DNA of 64,000 nucleotides, taken from contig CALXWY010000001.1 in the NCBI GenBank assembly GCA_944392535.1, positions 1 through 64,000 of the forward strand. Reading direction: 5' to 3'. The notes beneath the pieces are model-generated. The model had not been told where the DNA came from and did no database searches. It worked only from the letters and a program-made list of their open reading frames with translations. Positions 53,727 through 63,196 of this stretch are shown here, piece after piece. Positions within the stretch are counted from its first letter, which is position 1, and each line of letters starts with the position of its first letter. The translations under genes and the position numbers were made by a program. This DNA is from an uncultured Alphaproteobacteria bacterium (GTDB taxonomy: Bacteria > Pseudomonadota > Alphaproteobacteria > Rs-D84).

Positions 53727-55741
53727 TGAAAAGTAATTTTACATTTTTTATGTTCTTGGTTGTAATACCTGTGGCGGCACACGGTATGGCGGTTGATGTT
53801 AATGAACCAAAAACAATAACCGCAGATAAAATAGAATACGACGTAAATTCAAAAACAATAAAAACATCTGGGAATACAGAAATCGTTAATAAATCGGGCC
53901 AGCGCATGACGCTGACCGATTCTTACCTGACCCAGGGGGGAAAAAATTTATCAGGTTCAGATATAAAAATATGGCTGGGCAACCATGTTTATATTGAATC
54001 AGATGATATAACACACAGTGGCGATGACACAATCGCGTTGGATGCAACATTTACTGCATGTGATAATTGCGACGAATATGGCGACGCATGGAAAATATCA
54101 ACCAGTAAAATCGTACACGATAACAATGACCACACAATAACTTTCTATAACCCAGTATTACGAACATATGATGTGCCCGTATTTTGGTTGCCGGTGTTTG
54201 AAATGCCGGACCCATCTGTGAAACATAAAAGCGGTTTTTTAACCCCAGATTTTGGTTCAACCAATAATATGGGAACGCAAATAAATCTGCCACTGTATAT
54301 CGCATTTTCAGATACGCACGATATGACAATTACGACGTCATATCTGACCCAAGAAAATCCATTGTTTCAATTGGAACATCGGTTAAATTTAAGTCATGGG
54401 CAATTTCGTACAAATGGTGCATATACGCATAATCGCGCCGGCGAAGATCGTTGGTACATATTTAACAACGATGTAATTGAACTGGGTGAATATGCACGGG
54501 CAACTGTATTTTTAGAACGGGCGTCCGATAAAACATTTTTACAAAAATACGGATTTTACGATGCCCAGCCATATTTGGATTCCGGGGCCCAGATTGAAGT
54601 GTTTGGGCAATCAGGATATGTTGTTGCCGATGCCCACATATTCCAAGAATTGCGCAGCACGACTGGACACTATGTAACACCGGCCGGAAATATTTTACCA
54701 AACATCCGCGCCACATACCAGACGGCACCATTGTTCAAAGAAACGTATCTGACATTGGACGCCGATGTGTTGGGTATATCGGGCGATAACACATCTTCAC
54801 AACGTTTAATTGGCGATGTACGCATCATATCACCGTGGACACTGTGGGGCGGCAACAGAATCACCGCCAGTTTATCTGCACGATATGATTTATACAATTT
54901 TCACAACACTGATATGATTGATTTGCAAAAATTTTCAGGACTGAAAAATCGCTTTTTGCCCAGTGGGTATGTTGAATGGGGACTGCCATTATTCAAAACA
55001 TCCACGCGATGGACCCATGTTATTGAACCACGCGCGCGATTAACGGTTATGCGCCATACAGATGAAAATCAATTTGCATTAAATAATGATTCTGCGGGTG
55101 CGTTACTGTCAGATGCAACGTTGTTTTCAGATAATCGTTTTACTGGTCTGGATTTATGGGAAAATGGAACATATGCTGATTATGGTATGCGATACGCCGC
55201 ATTCAGCCAAAGTGGCGATTCACTGGAATTATTTGTCGGACAAACATATGATTTTGACACGCGCGCAGATACAGATATCAACAGTGGATTTCATAATGGC
55301 GCGTCTGATTTTGTTGGTCGTGTTGAATATTCAAACACAGAATGGATTGATATCGCCACGCGTTTTCGTCTGGCGCGTGAAGACTTGTCATTACGCCATA
55401 TTGAAACAACTGCGATTCTGGGGACATCAAAGAATTTTATAAACATCGGCCACATCTGGTCACAGCAATTCATTGATGGGTACAGTATTGATGATAATAC
55501 AAATGAACTGGTCGCAGGGATTGGTATCCAATTGACGGGACGTTGGTCTGTGCGATTTAATGCAATATACAATATTACAAATGAAAAATTTCAACGGCAT
55601 TCTGGGGGAATATACTATAATCATCCATGCTATTATTTCGGGATTGGTTACCATCATGACAGTGCTGTTAAAGAAGACTATGTCGGAAATACGACTCTGC
55701 AATTCAAATTTGGTATGAGCATAGATGGACAGAAATATTAA
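53726..55741 (+). CDS. lptD: LPS assembly outer membrane protein LptD
   Basis: A 671-aa outer-membrane translocon for LPS. The signal peptide (cleavage near AHG) leads to an OstA-like domain (about 27-125, DKIEYDVNSKTIKTSGNTEI) and a long C-terminal barrel ending in LQFKFGMSIDGQKY. The family C-terminal motif with CYYFGIGYHHD is present. Cysteines CDNC near 112-115 and the Cys near 628 (HPCYYF) could form the disulfides needed by LptD. The N-terminal OstA part is shorter than in E. coli (784 aa in all). It follows lptF and precedes surA-like. Confidence 0.95.
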   Translation: MKSNFTFFMFLVVIPVAAHGMAVDVNEPKTITADKIEYDVNSKTIKTSGNTEIVNKSGQRMTLTDSYLTQGGKNLSGSDIKIWLGNHVYIESDDITHSGDDTIALDATFTACDNCDEYGDAWKISTSKIVHDNNDHTITFYNPVLRTYDVPVFWLPVFEMPDPSVKHKSGFLTPDFGSTNNMGTQINLPLYIAFSDTHDMTITTSYLTQENPLFQLEHRLNLSHGQFRTNGAYTHNRAGEDRWYIFNNDVIELGEYARATVFLERASDKTFLQKYGFYDAQPYLDSGAQIEVFGQSGYVVADAHIFQELRSTTGHYVTPAGNILPNIRATYQTAPLFKETYLTLDADVLGISGDNTSSQRLIGDVRIISPWTLWGGNRITASLSARYDLYNFHNTDMIDLQKFSGLKNRFLPSGYVEWGLPLFKTSTRWTHVIEPRARLTVMRHTDENQFALNNDSAGALLSDATLFSDNRFTGLDLWENGTYADYGMRYAAFSQSGDSLELFVGQTYDFDTRADTDINSGFHNGASDFVGRVEYSNTEWIDIATRFRLAREDLSLRHIETTAILGTSKNFINIGHIWSQQFIDGYSIDDNTNELVAGIGIQLTGRWSVRFNAIYNITNEKFQRHSGGIYYNHPCYYFGIGYHHDSAVKEDYVGNTTLQFKFGMSIDGQKY

Positions 55742-55749
55742 AAGGAAAT

Positions 55750-56577
55750 ATGATGAAAAAAATACTGTTGATGATAATCGGAATATCATGTATTGGCATG
55801 TCGGCAAATGCCGCCAGTGTCGTTGCCACTGTTAATGGCGAACCAATTACTGATATTGACGTAACTGCACGAACAACACTGATGACCAAGCAAGGAAAAA
55901 CATCAACCGATAATCGTCGCCAGGCATTACAGAACATTATTGATGATAACGTAAAACTGGCATATGCGGCAAACTTTGGCGCTGTACCAGATGACGAAAC
56001 AGTTGCCAAAGAAATTGAAAAAATGAAACTGGGCGATTTAACCGCAACTGAACGCGCAATGGCCAATAATGCCGTCAAGGCCGAAATCGCGTGGCAAATC
56101 GTGGTTGCGCGCACCGTGTTGCCCACTGTTGAAATTACAGATGCAGATATTGCCGCAGAACGCAATGCATTGGCGCGCGAAAATGGATTGCCAATTGAAA
56201 TGACAATTATTCGCCTGGTTGATATTCCTGCGGATGTCGCAACAAAACTGACCAAGCCCAAAAATTGTGATGACGCAATGCAAATGGCGCGTAATCTGGG
56301 TGGCGTACCGCAAAAGTTCACCGCACTGCAATACGAATTGGCCCCAGATATTCGCAATCGTGTTATTGATTTGCCACGTATGACATGGTCGCCTGTTGTT
56401 GATCGCAGTGTACTGTTGGTATGCGATACAAAAAAAACATCTGAATATGGAAAACTGGATGAAATGATTGAACAAAACGCCATGTTCAAACAAGCAATGT
56501 TCATTGCCGATCAACAATTAAAGCAACTGCGCCGCAAAGCGGTCGTTGTAATTAATGATGACAGATATAAATTATGA
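55750..56577 (+). CDS. Reduced SurA-like periplasmic chaperone
   Basis: A 275-aa protein. The signal peptide (cleavage near SANA-A) is followed by the SurA N-terminal domain (SVVATVNGEPITDIDVTART; RRQALQNIIDDNVKLAYAAN). After a helical region, the parvulin-type domain is short and poorly conserved (MTIIRLVDIP...RSVLLVCDTK). Classic SurA is about 430 aa with two PPIase domains. It should help outer-membrane proteins such as LptD fold, and the operon lptF-lptD-surA is its usual setting. Isomerase activity is doubtful. The start could be 55750 or 55753. Confidence 0.8.
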   Translation: MMKKILLMIIGISCIGMSANAASVVATVNGEPITDIDVTARTTLMTKQGKTSTDNRRQALQNIIDDNVKLAYAANFGAVPDDETVAKEIEKMKLGDLTATERAMANNAVKAEIAWQIVVARTVLPTVEITDADIAAERNALARENGLPIEMTIIRLVDIPADVATKLTKPKNCDDAMQMARNLGGVPQKFTALQYELAPDIRNRVIDLPRMTWSPVVDRSVLLVCDTKKTSEYGKLDEMIEQNAMFKQAMFIADQQLKQLRRKAVVVINDDRYKL

Positions 56578-57680
56578 AACCCGTATTGTTTAATTTTACA
56601 GATGCACAAATAACAGAATTCGTAACAGAACTGGGCCAGCCAAAATTCCGTGCACGGCAAATTCGTGACTGGTTAAATCGTGGGGCACCTGATTTTTCGG
56701 TGATGAAAAATTTGCCGGAATCTTTGCGTGCGCAATTAAACGAAATTGCACAGACTTTACCGGTGCGCGTGGTAAAAAAACTGGAATCATCGGACCGACA
56801 AACAACCAAGTTTTTATTGGAACTGGGTGACGGGGAACAAATTGAATGCGTGCTGATGCGCACCAGTTATGGTAACAGCGTGTGTGTCAGTTCCCAGGCC
56901 GGATGTGCCATGGGGTGTAAATTCTGTGCCAGCACACTGTTAGGACTGAAACGCAATTTAACAACAAACGAAATTTTCGCACAAATTCTGGTTGCACAGT
57001 GGGAACTGCGTGGCGACCGCGAATCTGACCGGCATATTCATCCAAACGGTGATGCCAATAATGGCGACGTATCACATATTGTTGTTATGGGTACAGGTGA
57101 ACCATTGCAGAATACAGAAAATGTTATCGGATTTATTGAACGCGCTAATTCAGATATGGGTATCGGATGGCGTAAAATTACTGTATCAACATGCGGCATA
57201 GTGCCGGGAATAAAAAAATTAACTGAATGGGGACGACCAATTAATTTGGCAATATCACTGCATGCACCAACCGATGAATTGCGCAGCAGAATTATGCCAA
57301 TTAATAATAAATACCCGTTAAGTGATGTATTGCATGCCGCGTTTGAATTTTCTGGATTGCATAATCGGCAATTGATGATTGAATACATTTTATTGGCCGT
57401 GCGTAATGAAAACGGTGAACCAGAATTATTGAATTGTACACCTGAATACGCTGAAAAATTGTCGGATTTGTTGCGCGGAAAAAATTGTATGGTAAATCTG
57501 ATTCCATGGAATACAGTGGATGAACGCGACTTTGTGTCGCCGTCGGGCAATGCGGTTCATCGCTTTCAAGATATTTTAATTAAAAATGGAATTCATACCA
57601 GAATACGCCGTGAACGTGGTAATGACATCGGCAGTGCATGTGGACAATTACGGTTAAATAACAAAAAGGTTAACAAATGA
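56574..57680 (+). CDS. rlmN: Radical SAM 23S rRNA/tRNA adenine C2-methyltransferase
   Basis: A 368-aa enzyme that adds a methyl group to A2503 in 23S rRNA and A37 in some tRNAs. The radical-SAM cluster motif CxxxCxxC uses Cys111, Cys115 and Cys118 (CAMGCKFC). Cys104 (CVSSQAG) and Cys356 (SACGQL) match the two catalytic cysteines of RlmN, which supports RlmN over Cfr. The start overlaps the surA-like stop by 4 nt (ATGA). Confidence 0.96.
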   Translation: MKPVLFNFTDAQITEFVTELGQPKFRARQIRDWLNRGAPDFSVMKNLPESLRAQLNEIAQTLPVRVVKKLESSDRQTTKFLLELGDGEQIECVLMRTSYGNSVCVSSQAGCAMGCKFCASTLLGLKRNLTTNEIFAQILVAQWELRGDRESDRHIHPNGDANNGDVSHIVVMGTGEPLQNTENVIGFIERANSDMGIGWRKITVSTCGIVPGIKKLTEWGRPINLAISLHAPTDELRSRIMPINNKYPLSDVLHAAFEFSGLHNRQLMIEYILLAVRNENGEPELLNCTPEYAEKLSDLLRGKNCMVNLIPWNTVDERDFVSPSGNAVHRFQDILIKNGIHTRIRRERGNDIGSACGQLRLNNKKVNK

Positions 57681-58423
57681 AATTACAATATGTAACATGT
57701 TCAGACCCACGGGAAAACCTGGCAACTGATGCCGTATTGCAATTGGCACAATCGGCGCCAATTGTAGAAATTGCAATCCAGGCACATCCATCACGTATGT
57801 CATTCGGTATGCCACGTAATAACTGGTTCGGAAAGCTGTTGACGGAAAGTTTATACATGAACCCATTCCCAAATCTGGCGGTCCACGTGAATATGGAATG
57901 GTGTAACGATTTATGCCAAGGAAAAATTGCCCCAGAAATACAAAATTGGCTGTCTTTGTATCATACAAACGGCAAGCCCGTAATTCGCCGCTGGCAAATT
58001 AATATACATGGCAGCAAAACAGAAACATTTAATGCCGATGCGATTGCAAAATTATTAAATAATTTTCATGACAACGAATTTATTTTTCAATATGGAAATA
58101 CAGAATACGACAAGATACAAAAATTAAACGCAACAGGGGCACGTTTTTCTGTTCTGTATGATATGTCTTGTGGTACAGGCGAACTGGCCAAATCATGGAA
58201 TTCGCCACTGTTCGCCAATCACCCCCAGGGATATGCCGGTGGATTGTCGCCAGAAAATATTAATGAAAATTTGTGTAAAATTGCCCGGGTTGCCGGCAAT
58301 CGCACGGATATATGGATTGACGCCGAAGGTAAGTTAAAAAACCCAGTGACAAAAAAATTTGATATAAATCGCGCCAAACAATATATAAATACTGCATTAC
58401 AATGGAACCAGCGCCAGAAGTAA
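57677..58423 (+). CDS. TrpF-like TIM-barrel protein of unknown function
   Basis: A 248-aa protein translated from an ATGA overlap with rlmN. The pattern of short strands and helices fits a TIM barrel: FSVLYDMSCGTGELAKSW, then GYAGGLSPENINENLCKIAR, which is similar to the GGL.P.NV and phosphate-binding turn of phosphoribosylanthranilate isomerases, and DIWIDAEGKL at the end. Other residues diverge, and no Trp genes are nearby. Its operon position suggests a link to rRNA modification or envelope work; that is inference. It ends at a shared terminator. Confidence 0.6.
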   Translation: MKLQYVTCSDPRENLATDAVLQLAQSAPIVEIAIQAHPSRMSFGMPRNNWFGKLLTESLYMNPFPNLAVHVNMEWCNDLCQGKIAPEIQNWLSLYHTNGKPVIRRWQINIHGSKTETFNADAIAKLLNNFHDNEFIFQYGNTEYDKIQKLNATGARFSVLYDMSCGTGELAKSWNSPLFANHPQGYAGGLSPENINENLCKIARVAGNRTDIWIDAEGKLKNPVTKKFDINRAKQYINTALQWNQRQK

Positions 58424-58456
58424 CAAAAAATACCGGCAAACGCCGGTATTTTTTGT
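58424..58456. terminator. Bidirectional intrinsic terminator
   Basis: AATACCGGC-AAAC-GCCGGTATT (58429-58450) with A-rich and T-rich sides lies between the TIM-barrel gene and the convergent rpsO. Confidence 0.85.
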
Positions 58457-58728
58457 TATTTACGCAGACCTAATTTTTTAATCAAATCTTCGTATTCTGT
58501 AACACTGTTCTTTTTGATGTACGCCAACAGTTTTTTGCGGCGATTAACCATCTTGTTCAAACCGTGTCTGGAATGCAAATCCTTGTGATTATTTTTCATA
58601 TGCACGGTTAAGTTGCGAATACGTTCTGTTAAAACAGCAACCTGGGACGCGGCAGAACCACCGTTATCCTTGTCACTTGTTTTGAATTCTTTAATTAATT
58701 CGCCTTTTTTTTCTTTTGTAATGGACAT
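58456..58728 (-). CDS. rpsO: 30S ribosomal protein S15
   Basis: A 90-aa protein that organises the central domain of 16S rRNA. The signature [20 protein letters not shown] is followed by [20 protein letters not shown], typical of S15. The start has an AAGGAAAAC site. The pnp gene does not follow; instead rpsO ends the cluster after truB, 16 nt downstream of it. Confidence 0.97.
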   Translation of the reverse strand: MSITKEKKGELIKEFKTSDKDNGGSAASQVAVLTERIRNLTVHMKNNHKDLHSRHGLNKMVNRRKKLLAYIKKNSVTEYEDLIKKLGLRK

Positions 58729-58744
58729 TTTTGTTTTCCTTTTG

Positions 58745-59626
58745 TTATTTTATTGTTCGTTTCGGACGCAGTGTGCCATCATCAATCATTCCAATGCCAA
58801 TAAATTCGCCACCAGAATATACACGATATAACCCGTGCGCCATGCTTGTCGCGATAAAGCCGCCATTTTTATACAATCTGGCCGATTTACCGTCAAGATT
58901 CAGAACCGGAATGCCCCCCAGTCCAAAATCAATTGGTTCCAGATATTTACCAGAATCCGCACCATTATTAACCAGATTTTCCAGAAAATCAAGTTTTACA
59001 GTATCTTTTATATCAACGCCAATTGTTTCAGTACGGCGTATCATGTCAACTGTTGCAACCGTACCACACGCGTTCGCAATGTCGCGCGCCAATGCCCGTA
59101 CATACGTGCCACGTGCACATCGTACACGGAATTTATATGAATTCCCGTCGGCACCGACCAATTCCAGCGCATCAATATGTACACGACGGGCCGGCAAATT
59201 CACCGCCCCGCCACGACGCGCAATATCATATGCACGTTGTCCGTCAACATGCAATGCACTGAATGCGGGCGGAATCTGGTCAATATCACCAATGAATTGA
59301 TCCAGCACCCCACACACATCACCATAACCCGGGACAATATCCGTGCGACGGATTTCTGTGCCATATATGTCCAGAGTGTCTGTTTCAAAGCCAAATTGTA
59401 CGGAAAACAAATACTCTTTAACAGATGGACACATATCTTCAACATACGGAATCATTTTTGTTGCCGCGCCAATTGCCACCGGCAACACCCCAGACGCCAT
59501 TTCATCCAATGTACCAATGTGCCCAAACTTATGCGCCCCCAGCACACGTGCCACACGGGACGCCGCAGCGCGGCTGAATATTCCAGATGGCTTGTCCAGT
59601 AAAATAAATCCAGATATATCTGACAT
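58745..59626 (-). CDS. truB: tRNA pseudouridine-55 synthase
   Basis: A 293-aa enzyme that makes pseudouridine 55 in the T-loop of tRNAs. The catalytic motif reads [15 protein letters not shown] with Asp41, and the KxxxGVLP context is intact. The C-terminal PUA domain is short. It is followed by rpsO, the typical order truB-rpsO, but rbfA, which usually precedes truB, is not here. The upstream neighbour is a hypothetical gene on the same strand. Confidence 0.95.
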   Translation of the reverse strand: MSDISGFILLDKPSGIFSRAAASRVARVLGAHKFGHIGTLDEMASGVLPVAIGAATKMIPYVEDMCPSVKEYLFSVQFGFETDTLDIYGTEIRRTDIVPGYGDVCGVLDQFIGDIDQIPPAFSALHVDGQRAYDIARRGGAVNLPARRVHIDALELVGADGNSYKFRVRCARGTYVRALARDIANACGTVATVDMIRRTETIGVDIKDTVKLDFLENLVNNGADSGKYLEPIDFGLGGIPVLNLDGKSARLYKNGGFIATSMAHGLYRVYSGGEFIGIGMIDDGTLRPKRTIK

Positions 59627-59715
59627 GGTAATGGTATTAAATCTTATTTTTTTCTTTTGTACAGTATTTTTTCGTTACACAACACATAAAAACCGGAAAT
59701 AACATTTATTGATTG

Positions 59716-59753
59716 CCGCCAGGCAACAAATAATTTTGCCGATAATCTGGCGG
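59716..59753. repeat. Inverted repeat between truB and the 59774 gene
   Basis: CCGCCAG (59716-59722) pairs with CTGGCGG (59747-59753). An inner GCAA/TTGC pairing and a TTTC flank suggest a terminator-like hairpin. Confidence 0.4.
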
Positions 59754-59773
59754 ATTTCTTGGGACAGCCCCAT

Positions 59774-60280
59774 TTAATGCGATCGCACACACATTCGTTC
59801 GCGTGATGCGCGCGCGATAAATTTGGCCAGTTCTGAACGTGCACCTTCGCACTTTGGCCATATCTGGCGCAAATTTTTCAAATCAATAACTGCATCGGCC
59901 ATGCCATGTTGGAATGGCACTTCGCGCCATACATGTGGCGTTTCTGTTCCATCTGCACATATATTTGATATCGGCGCTGTTGGTGATTCTATGAACATAC
60001 GCTTGCCGTCTGTGCGGATGTTACGACCAACCCAAAAGCGTGGCCCCCATTTTATATCAGACGTAAAATCATACCCATCCACCGAAAAAATATATTTTGT
60101 CCCCAGCCGAAATGATGGTGCCACATGTTTATACGTATACACAACAGATGGCGCAATAAAATCATACGCCAACAAAAATTTCTTTAATTCTTTTGGGGAT
60201 TGCAACACGCGATAATTTTCAAACACAGTACTGTTCCATTGTGTATCAAAAACAATTAACGGTCGTACAAATATATGCAT
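59774..60280 (-). CDS. Hypothetical protein
   Basis: A 168-aa protein without signal peptide or membrane segment. It has an AAGGGG ribosome site. Notable parts are VVYTYKHVAPSFRLGTKYIF and GPRFWVGRNIRTDGKRMF; the composition is mixed and the C-terminus is basic with cysteine (RMCVRSH). No family is recognised. It follows mutS on the same strand by 19 nt, so it could be cotranscribed with mutS. Confidence 0.6.
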   Translation of the reverse strand: MHIFVRPLIVFDTQWNSTVFENYRVLQSPKELKKFLLAYDFIAPSVVYTYKHVAPSFRLGTKYIFSVDGYDFTSDIKWGPRFWVGRNIRTDGKRMFIESPTAPISNICADGTETPHVWREVPFQHGMADAVIDLKNLRQIWPKCEGARSELAKFIARASRERMCVRSH

Positions 60281-60299
60281 GTGTTCCCCTTTGTTTTTA

Positions 60300-62855
60300 T
60301 CAGCCGAATAAATTCAATTGCACATTGTGTTTATCCGGCTGGGCCACACTGGTTTTATTCGTTTTGTCGGGCTTTGTCGGTGTTGGCGGTGCCACATCCA
60401 CAACGGTAACATTACAACGCTGTGATTCCAGTTCTGATAAAACATTTTCAGCACGATGAACCACAGATTCCGGCATGCCGGCCATTTTTGCAACCTGGAT
60501 TCCATATGACCGATTGGCAACACCGGCAACAATCTTGTGCATAAATATTATTTCATTATTATGTTCTTGAACATCAATGGTCAAACAAGATACATTTCTT
60601 AATTTATCATCTGTATCGCCAACCAGTCCCGTTAATTCATGATAATGTGTCGCAAACAATACCCGCGCCCCCAGTTTATCCAGATATTCTAAAACAGCCT
60701 GGGCAATTGCCATTCCGTCATATGTTGCGGTGCCCCGCCCTATTTCATCAAAAATTATAAACGATGAATGCGTTGCACGACGCAGTATGTTGGCGGTTTC
60801 ACTCATTTCCACCATAAACGTTGACTGGCCAGCGGCCAAGTTATCAGATGCACCGACGCGACTGAACAACTGGTCACATATTCCAATCGTGGCACACGTT
60901 GCCGGAACAAAAGATCCCAAATGCGCCAAAACGACCAACAATGCATTCTGGCGTAAATATGTTGATTTGCCGGCCATATTTGGCCCTGTTAACAGTGCAA
61001 CCGATTTCGCGTTCAAATTACAATCATTCTTTACAAAATTATCACCATGGCTGCGTAATACATGTTCAATAACTGGATGACGCCCACCGACAACATCAAA
61101 CGTGGTATCATTTGTAATTTTTGGGCGCACCCAAGAATACTTGTTTGCAACAAATGCCAACGAATACCAAACATCTAAATCCGCCAGCAAATCCGCCGCC
61201 GCCAACAAATCATCGGCCTTTTCGCGTATATGTTCCGTCAGTCGCGCAATTATTTCTGATTCTATGGCCGCAGATTTTTCGGCCGCACTGCGCACATCAT
61301 TATCCAAGTCAATCAAACGCGATGTTGTAAATCGCATGTTCCCAGACATTGTCTGGCGATGAATGAACCCAGATTCGGGCAACATCAGTACATCGGCACG
61401 CGCAGATGGAACCTCTATGAAATACCCCAGTATATTGTTATATTTTATTTTCAAATTATGTATACCGGTTGTTGTGGCATATTCCGACTGCATCCCAGCA
61501 ATCGTTTCTTTGGCACCGTGGGCCAACGAACGCATGTTGTCCAATGACATATCAAACCCAGAACGTATCACATTGCCATCACGAAAAAATGTTGGCAATT
61601 CATCCGACAGTGCAGAATTTAATTCCAACGCCAATTCATCATGCGTTTGCAACCCATCAAATCGCGCCGCAAAATCATTGTCTAAACGCGCGCCCATCAT
61701 CTTGACATTTGGTAATTCAATTAAAAAATCCGCAATATGGCGCATATCGCGCGGGGTGCCACGCCCTGATAACAGGCGCGATAAACTGCGCCCGACATCC
61801 GGCACCACCCCCAATGCCGACGCAACCCCACCCATCACATCTTGGTTTAATAACAAATGACCAATATGTTCTTGGCGATGATGGATTTCATCCATATCCC
61901 CAGACAGTGTACGCAGATAAGAACGCAATTTTCGCGCCCCAGCCGCAGTTTTTGTATTATCCAGTACATCAACCAGGCACGCACCACCATCGTTTATCGG
62001 CGCATCTATTTCCAGACTTTTCCACGTTGCAGAATCAATTAATAATTGACGCCCAGATTTATACACATATGGCGCACGAAATGTTATTGTTGCGCCACGT
62101 TGGGTATTGAACAGGTATCCCGCCATTAACGCAATGGCGTCATGGCAAATACCATCCGCCCCCGCCCCAGAATCTGTGGCGCCACCAAAAACACGTGAAA
62201 CAACCTGGTTTATATCACTGCGATGATACAACTTTTCGTATACTGGCGTTGTTTTGAACAGGTCACGCAAACGCATAATTGTGTTGTTTTCAGCAATATG
62301 TTCAGGATAAATAACTTCGGCCGGATTTATACGCACCATATCATCAATAACATCAGATGTACGGCCAATAAAAAATTCACCTGTTGAAATATCACACCCG
62401 GCAATATCAAATGCGTCCCCGGTTGGCATCACCGCAACCAGAAAATTAGAATTTTTCGGCGTCAGTAAATTTTCATCTGTTAATGTCCCAGGGGTCAGCA
62501 CACGCACAATACGCCGGTCAATAAATTTGTGGCCACGCGCCTTGGCCTGGGCCGGGGTTTCCATTTGTTCCACTAATGCGACCTGGAACCCGGCCCGAAC
62601 CAATCGCCCAAAATAATTATCTGCGGCGTGCCACGGTATACCACACATTGGTATATCTGTGCCATCCCCATCTGTGCCACGCTGGGTCAGAACCAGGCCC
62701 AAAGATTTACTGATAACGCGTGCGTCTTCAAAAAAAGCCTCGTAAAAATCGCCCAAACGGAACATCAGCAATGCATCGGGATTTTCCGATTTCATATCAA
62801 CATATTGCTGCATAACCGGGGTCAGTTTTGCCTTTTCTGCCACAATTTTATCCAT
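60300..62855 (-). CDS. mutS: DNA mismatch repair protein MutS
   Basis: An 851-aa mismatch-recognition ATPase. The N-terminal mismatch-binding loop carries the Phe-x-Glu-type motif (GDFYEAFFEDA near residue 35). Walker A GPNMAGKSTYLRQ is in the C-terminal ATPase domain, with the following Walker B IIFDEIGRGT. The C-terminus is short, ending in NVQLNLFG. It is coupled to xseB, whose end overlaps its start by 8 nt. Confidence 0.97.
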   Translation of the reverse strand: MDKIVAEKAKLTPVMQQYVDMKSENPDALLMFRLGDFYEAFFEDARVISKSLGLVLTQRGTDGDGTDIPMCGIPWHAADNYFGRLVRAGFQVALVEQMETPAQAKARGHKFIDRRIVRVLTPGTLTDENLLTPKNSNFLVAVMPTGDAFDIAGCDISTGEFFIGRTSDVIDDMVRINPAEVIYPEHIAENNTIMRLRDLFKTTPVYEKLYHRSDINQVVSRVFGGATDSGAGADGICHDAIALMAGYLFNTQRGATITFRAPYVYKSGRQLLIDSATWKSLEIDAPINDGGACLVDVLDNTKTAAGARKLRSYLRTLSGDMDEIHHRQEHIGHLLLNQDVMGGVASALGVVPDVGRSLSRLLSGRGTPRDMRHIADFLIELPNVKMMGARLDNDFAARFDGLQTHDELALELNSALSDELPTFFRDGNVIRSGFDMSLDNMRSLAHGAKETIAGMQSEYATTTGIHNLKIKYNNILGYFIEVPSARADVLMLPESGFIHRQTMSGNMRFTTSRLIDLDNDVRSAAEKSAAIESEIIARLTEHIREKADDLLAAADLLADLDVWYSLAFVANKYSWVRPKITNDTTFDVVGGRHPVIEHVLRSHGDNFVKNDCNLNAKSVALLTGPNMAGKSTYLRQNALLVVLAHLGSFVPATCATIGICDQLFSRVGASDNLAAGQSTFMVEMSETANILRRATHSSFIIFDEIGRGTATYDGMAIAQAVLEYLDKLGARVLFATHYHELTGLVGDTDDKLRNVSCLTIDVQEHNNEIIFMHKIVAGVANRSYGIQVAKMAGMPESVVHRAENVLSELESQRCNVTVVDVAPPTPTKPDKTNKTSVAQPDKHNVQLNLFG

Positions 62856-63057
62856 TATCTTGTGCGGGTGTAACTTTTAATGTTTCTATTTTTAATTCCG
62901 CTTCTTTTAACAATTGTTCACAGTATGCCTTTAACTTGATTCCTTGTTCGTATGCCGCCACAGAATCCGCCAATGGTAATTCACCTGATTCCATTTTTTT
63001 TACCAGTTCTGTCAGTTGCTTGTACGCTTCTTCAAATGATAATTTTTTATCGTCCAT
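62848..63057 (-). CDS. xseB: Exodeoxyribonuclease VII small subunit
   Basis: A 69-aa protein. The start at 63057 (MDDKKLSFEEAYKQL) is preferred to 63075 because AAAAGG lies 8 nt upstream of it. The family signature SFEEAYKQLTELVKKMESGE, then LPLADSVAAYEQGIKL, is clear. It forms ExoVII with XseA and helps degrade single-stranded DNA. Its stop overlaps the mutS start, so DNA-repair genes are linked here; xseA is not in the window. Confidence 0.93.
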   Translation of the reverse strand: MDDKKLSFEEAYKQLTELVKKMESGELPLADSVAAYEQGIKLKAYCEQLLKEAELKIETLKVTPAQDNG

Positions 63058-63171
63058 ACTTATACCTTTTGCCATGCATCAACCATACAAAAATGATTAT
63101 CAAAAGGCAAATAAAATAACATCACATAAAATTTTATTTATATGCCGCAATCCGCAGTAAAAAATTATAAT

Positions 63172-63196
63172 AAAATACCGGCAAATGCCGGCACTT
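63172..63196 (-). terminator. Intrinsic terminator of gpsA
   Basis: On the minus strand GTGCCGGCA-TT-TGCCGGTATTTTATT forms a stem followed by a T-rich run. Confidence 0.75.
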
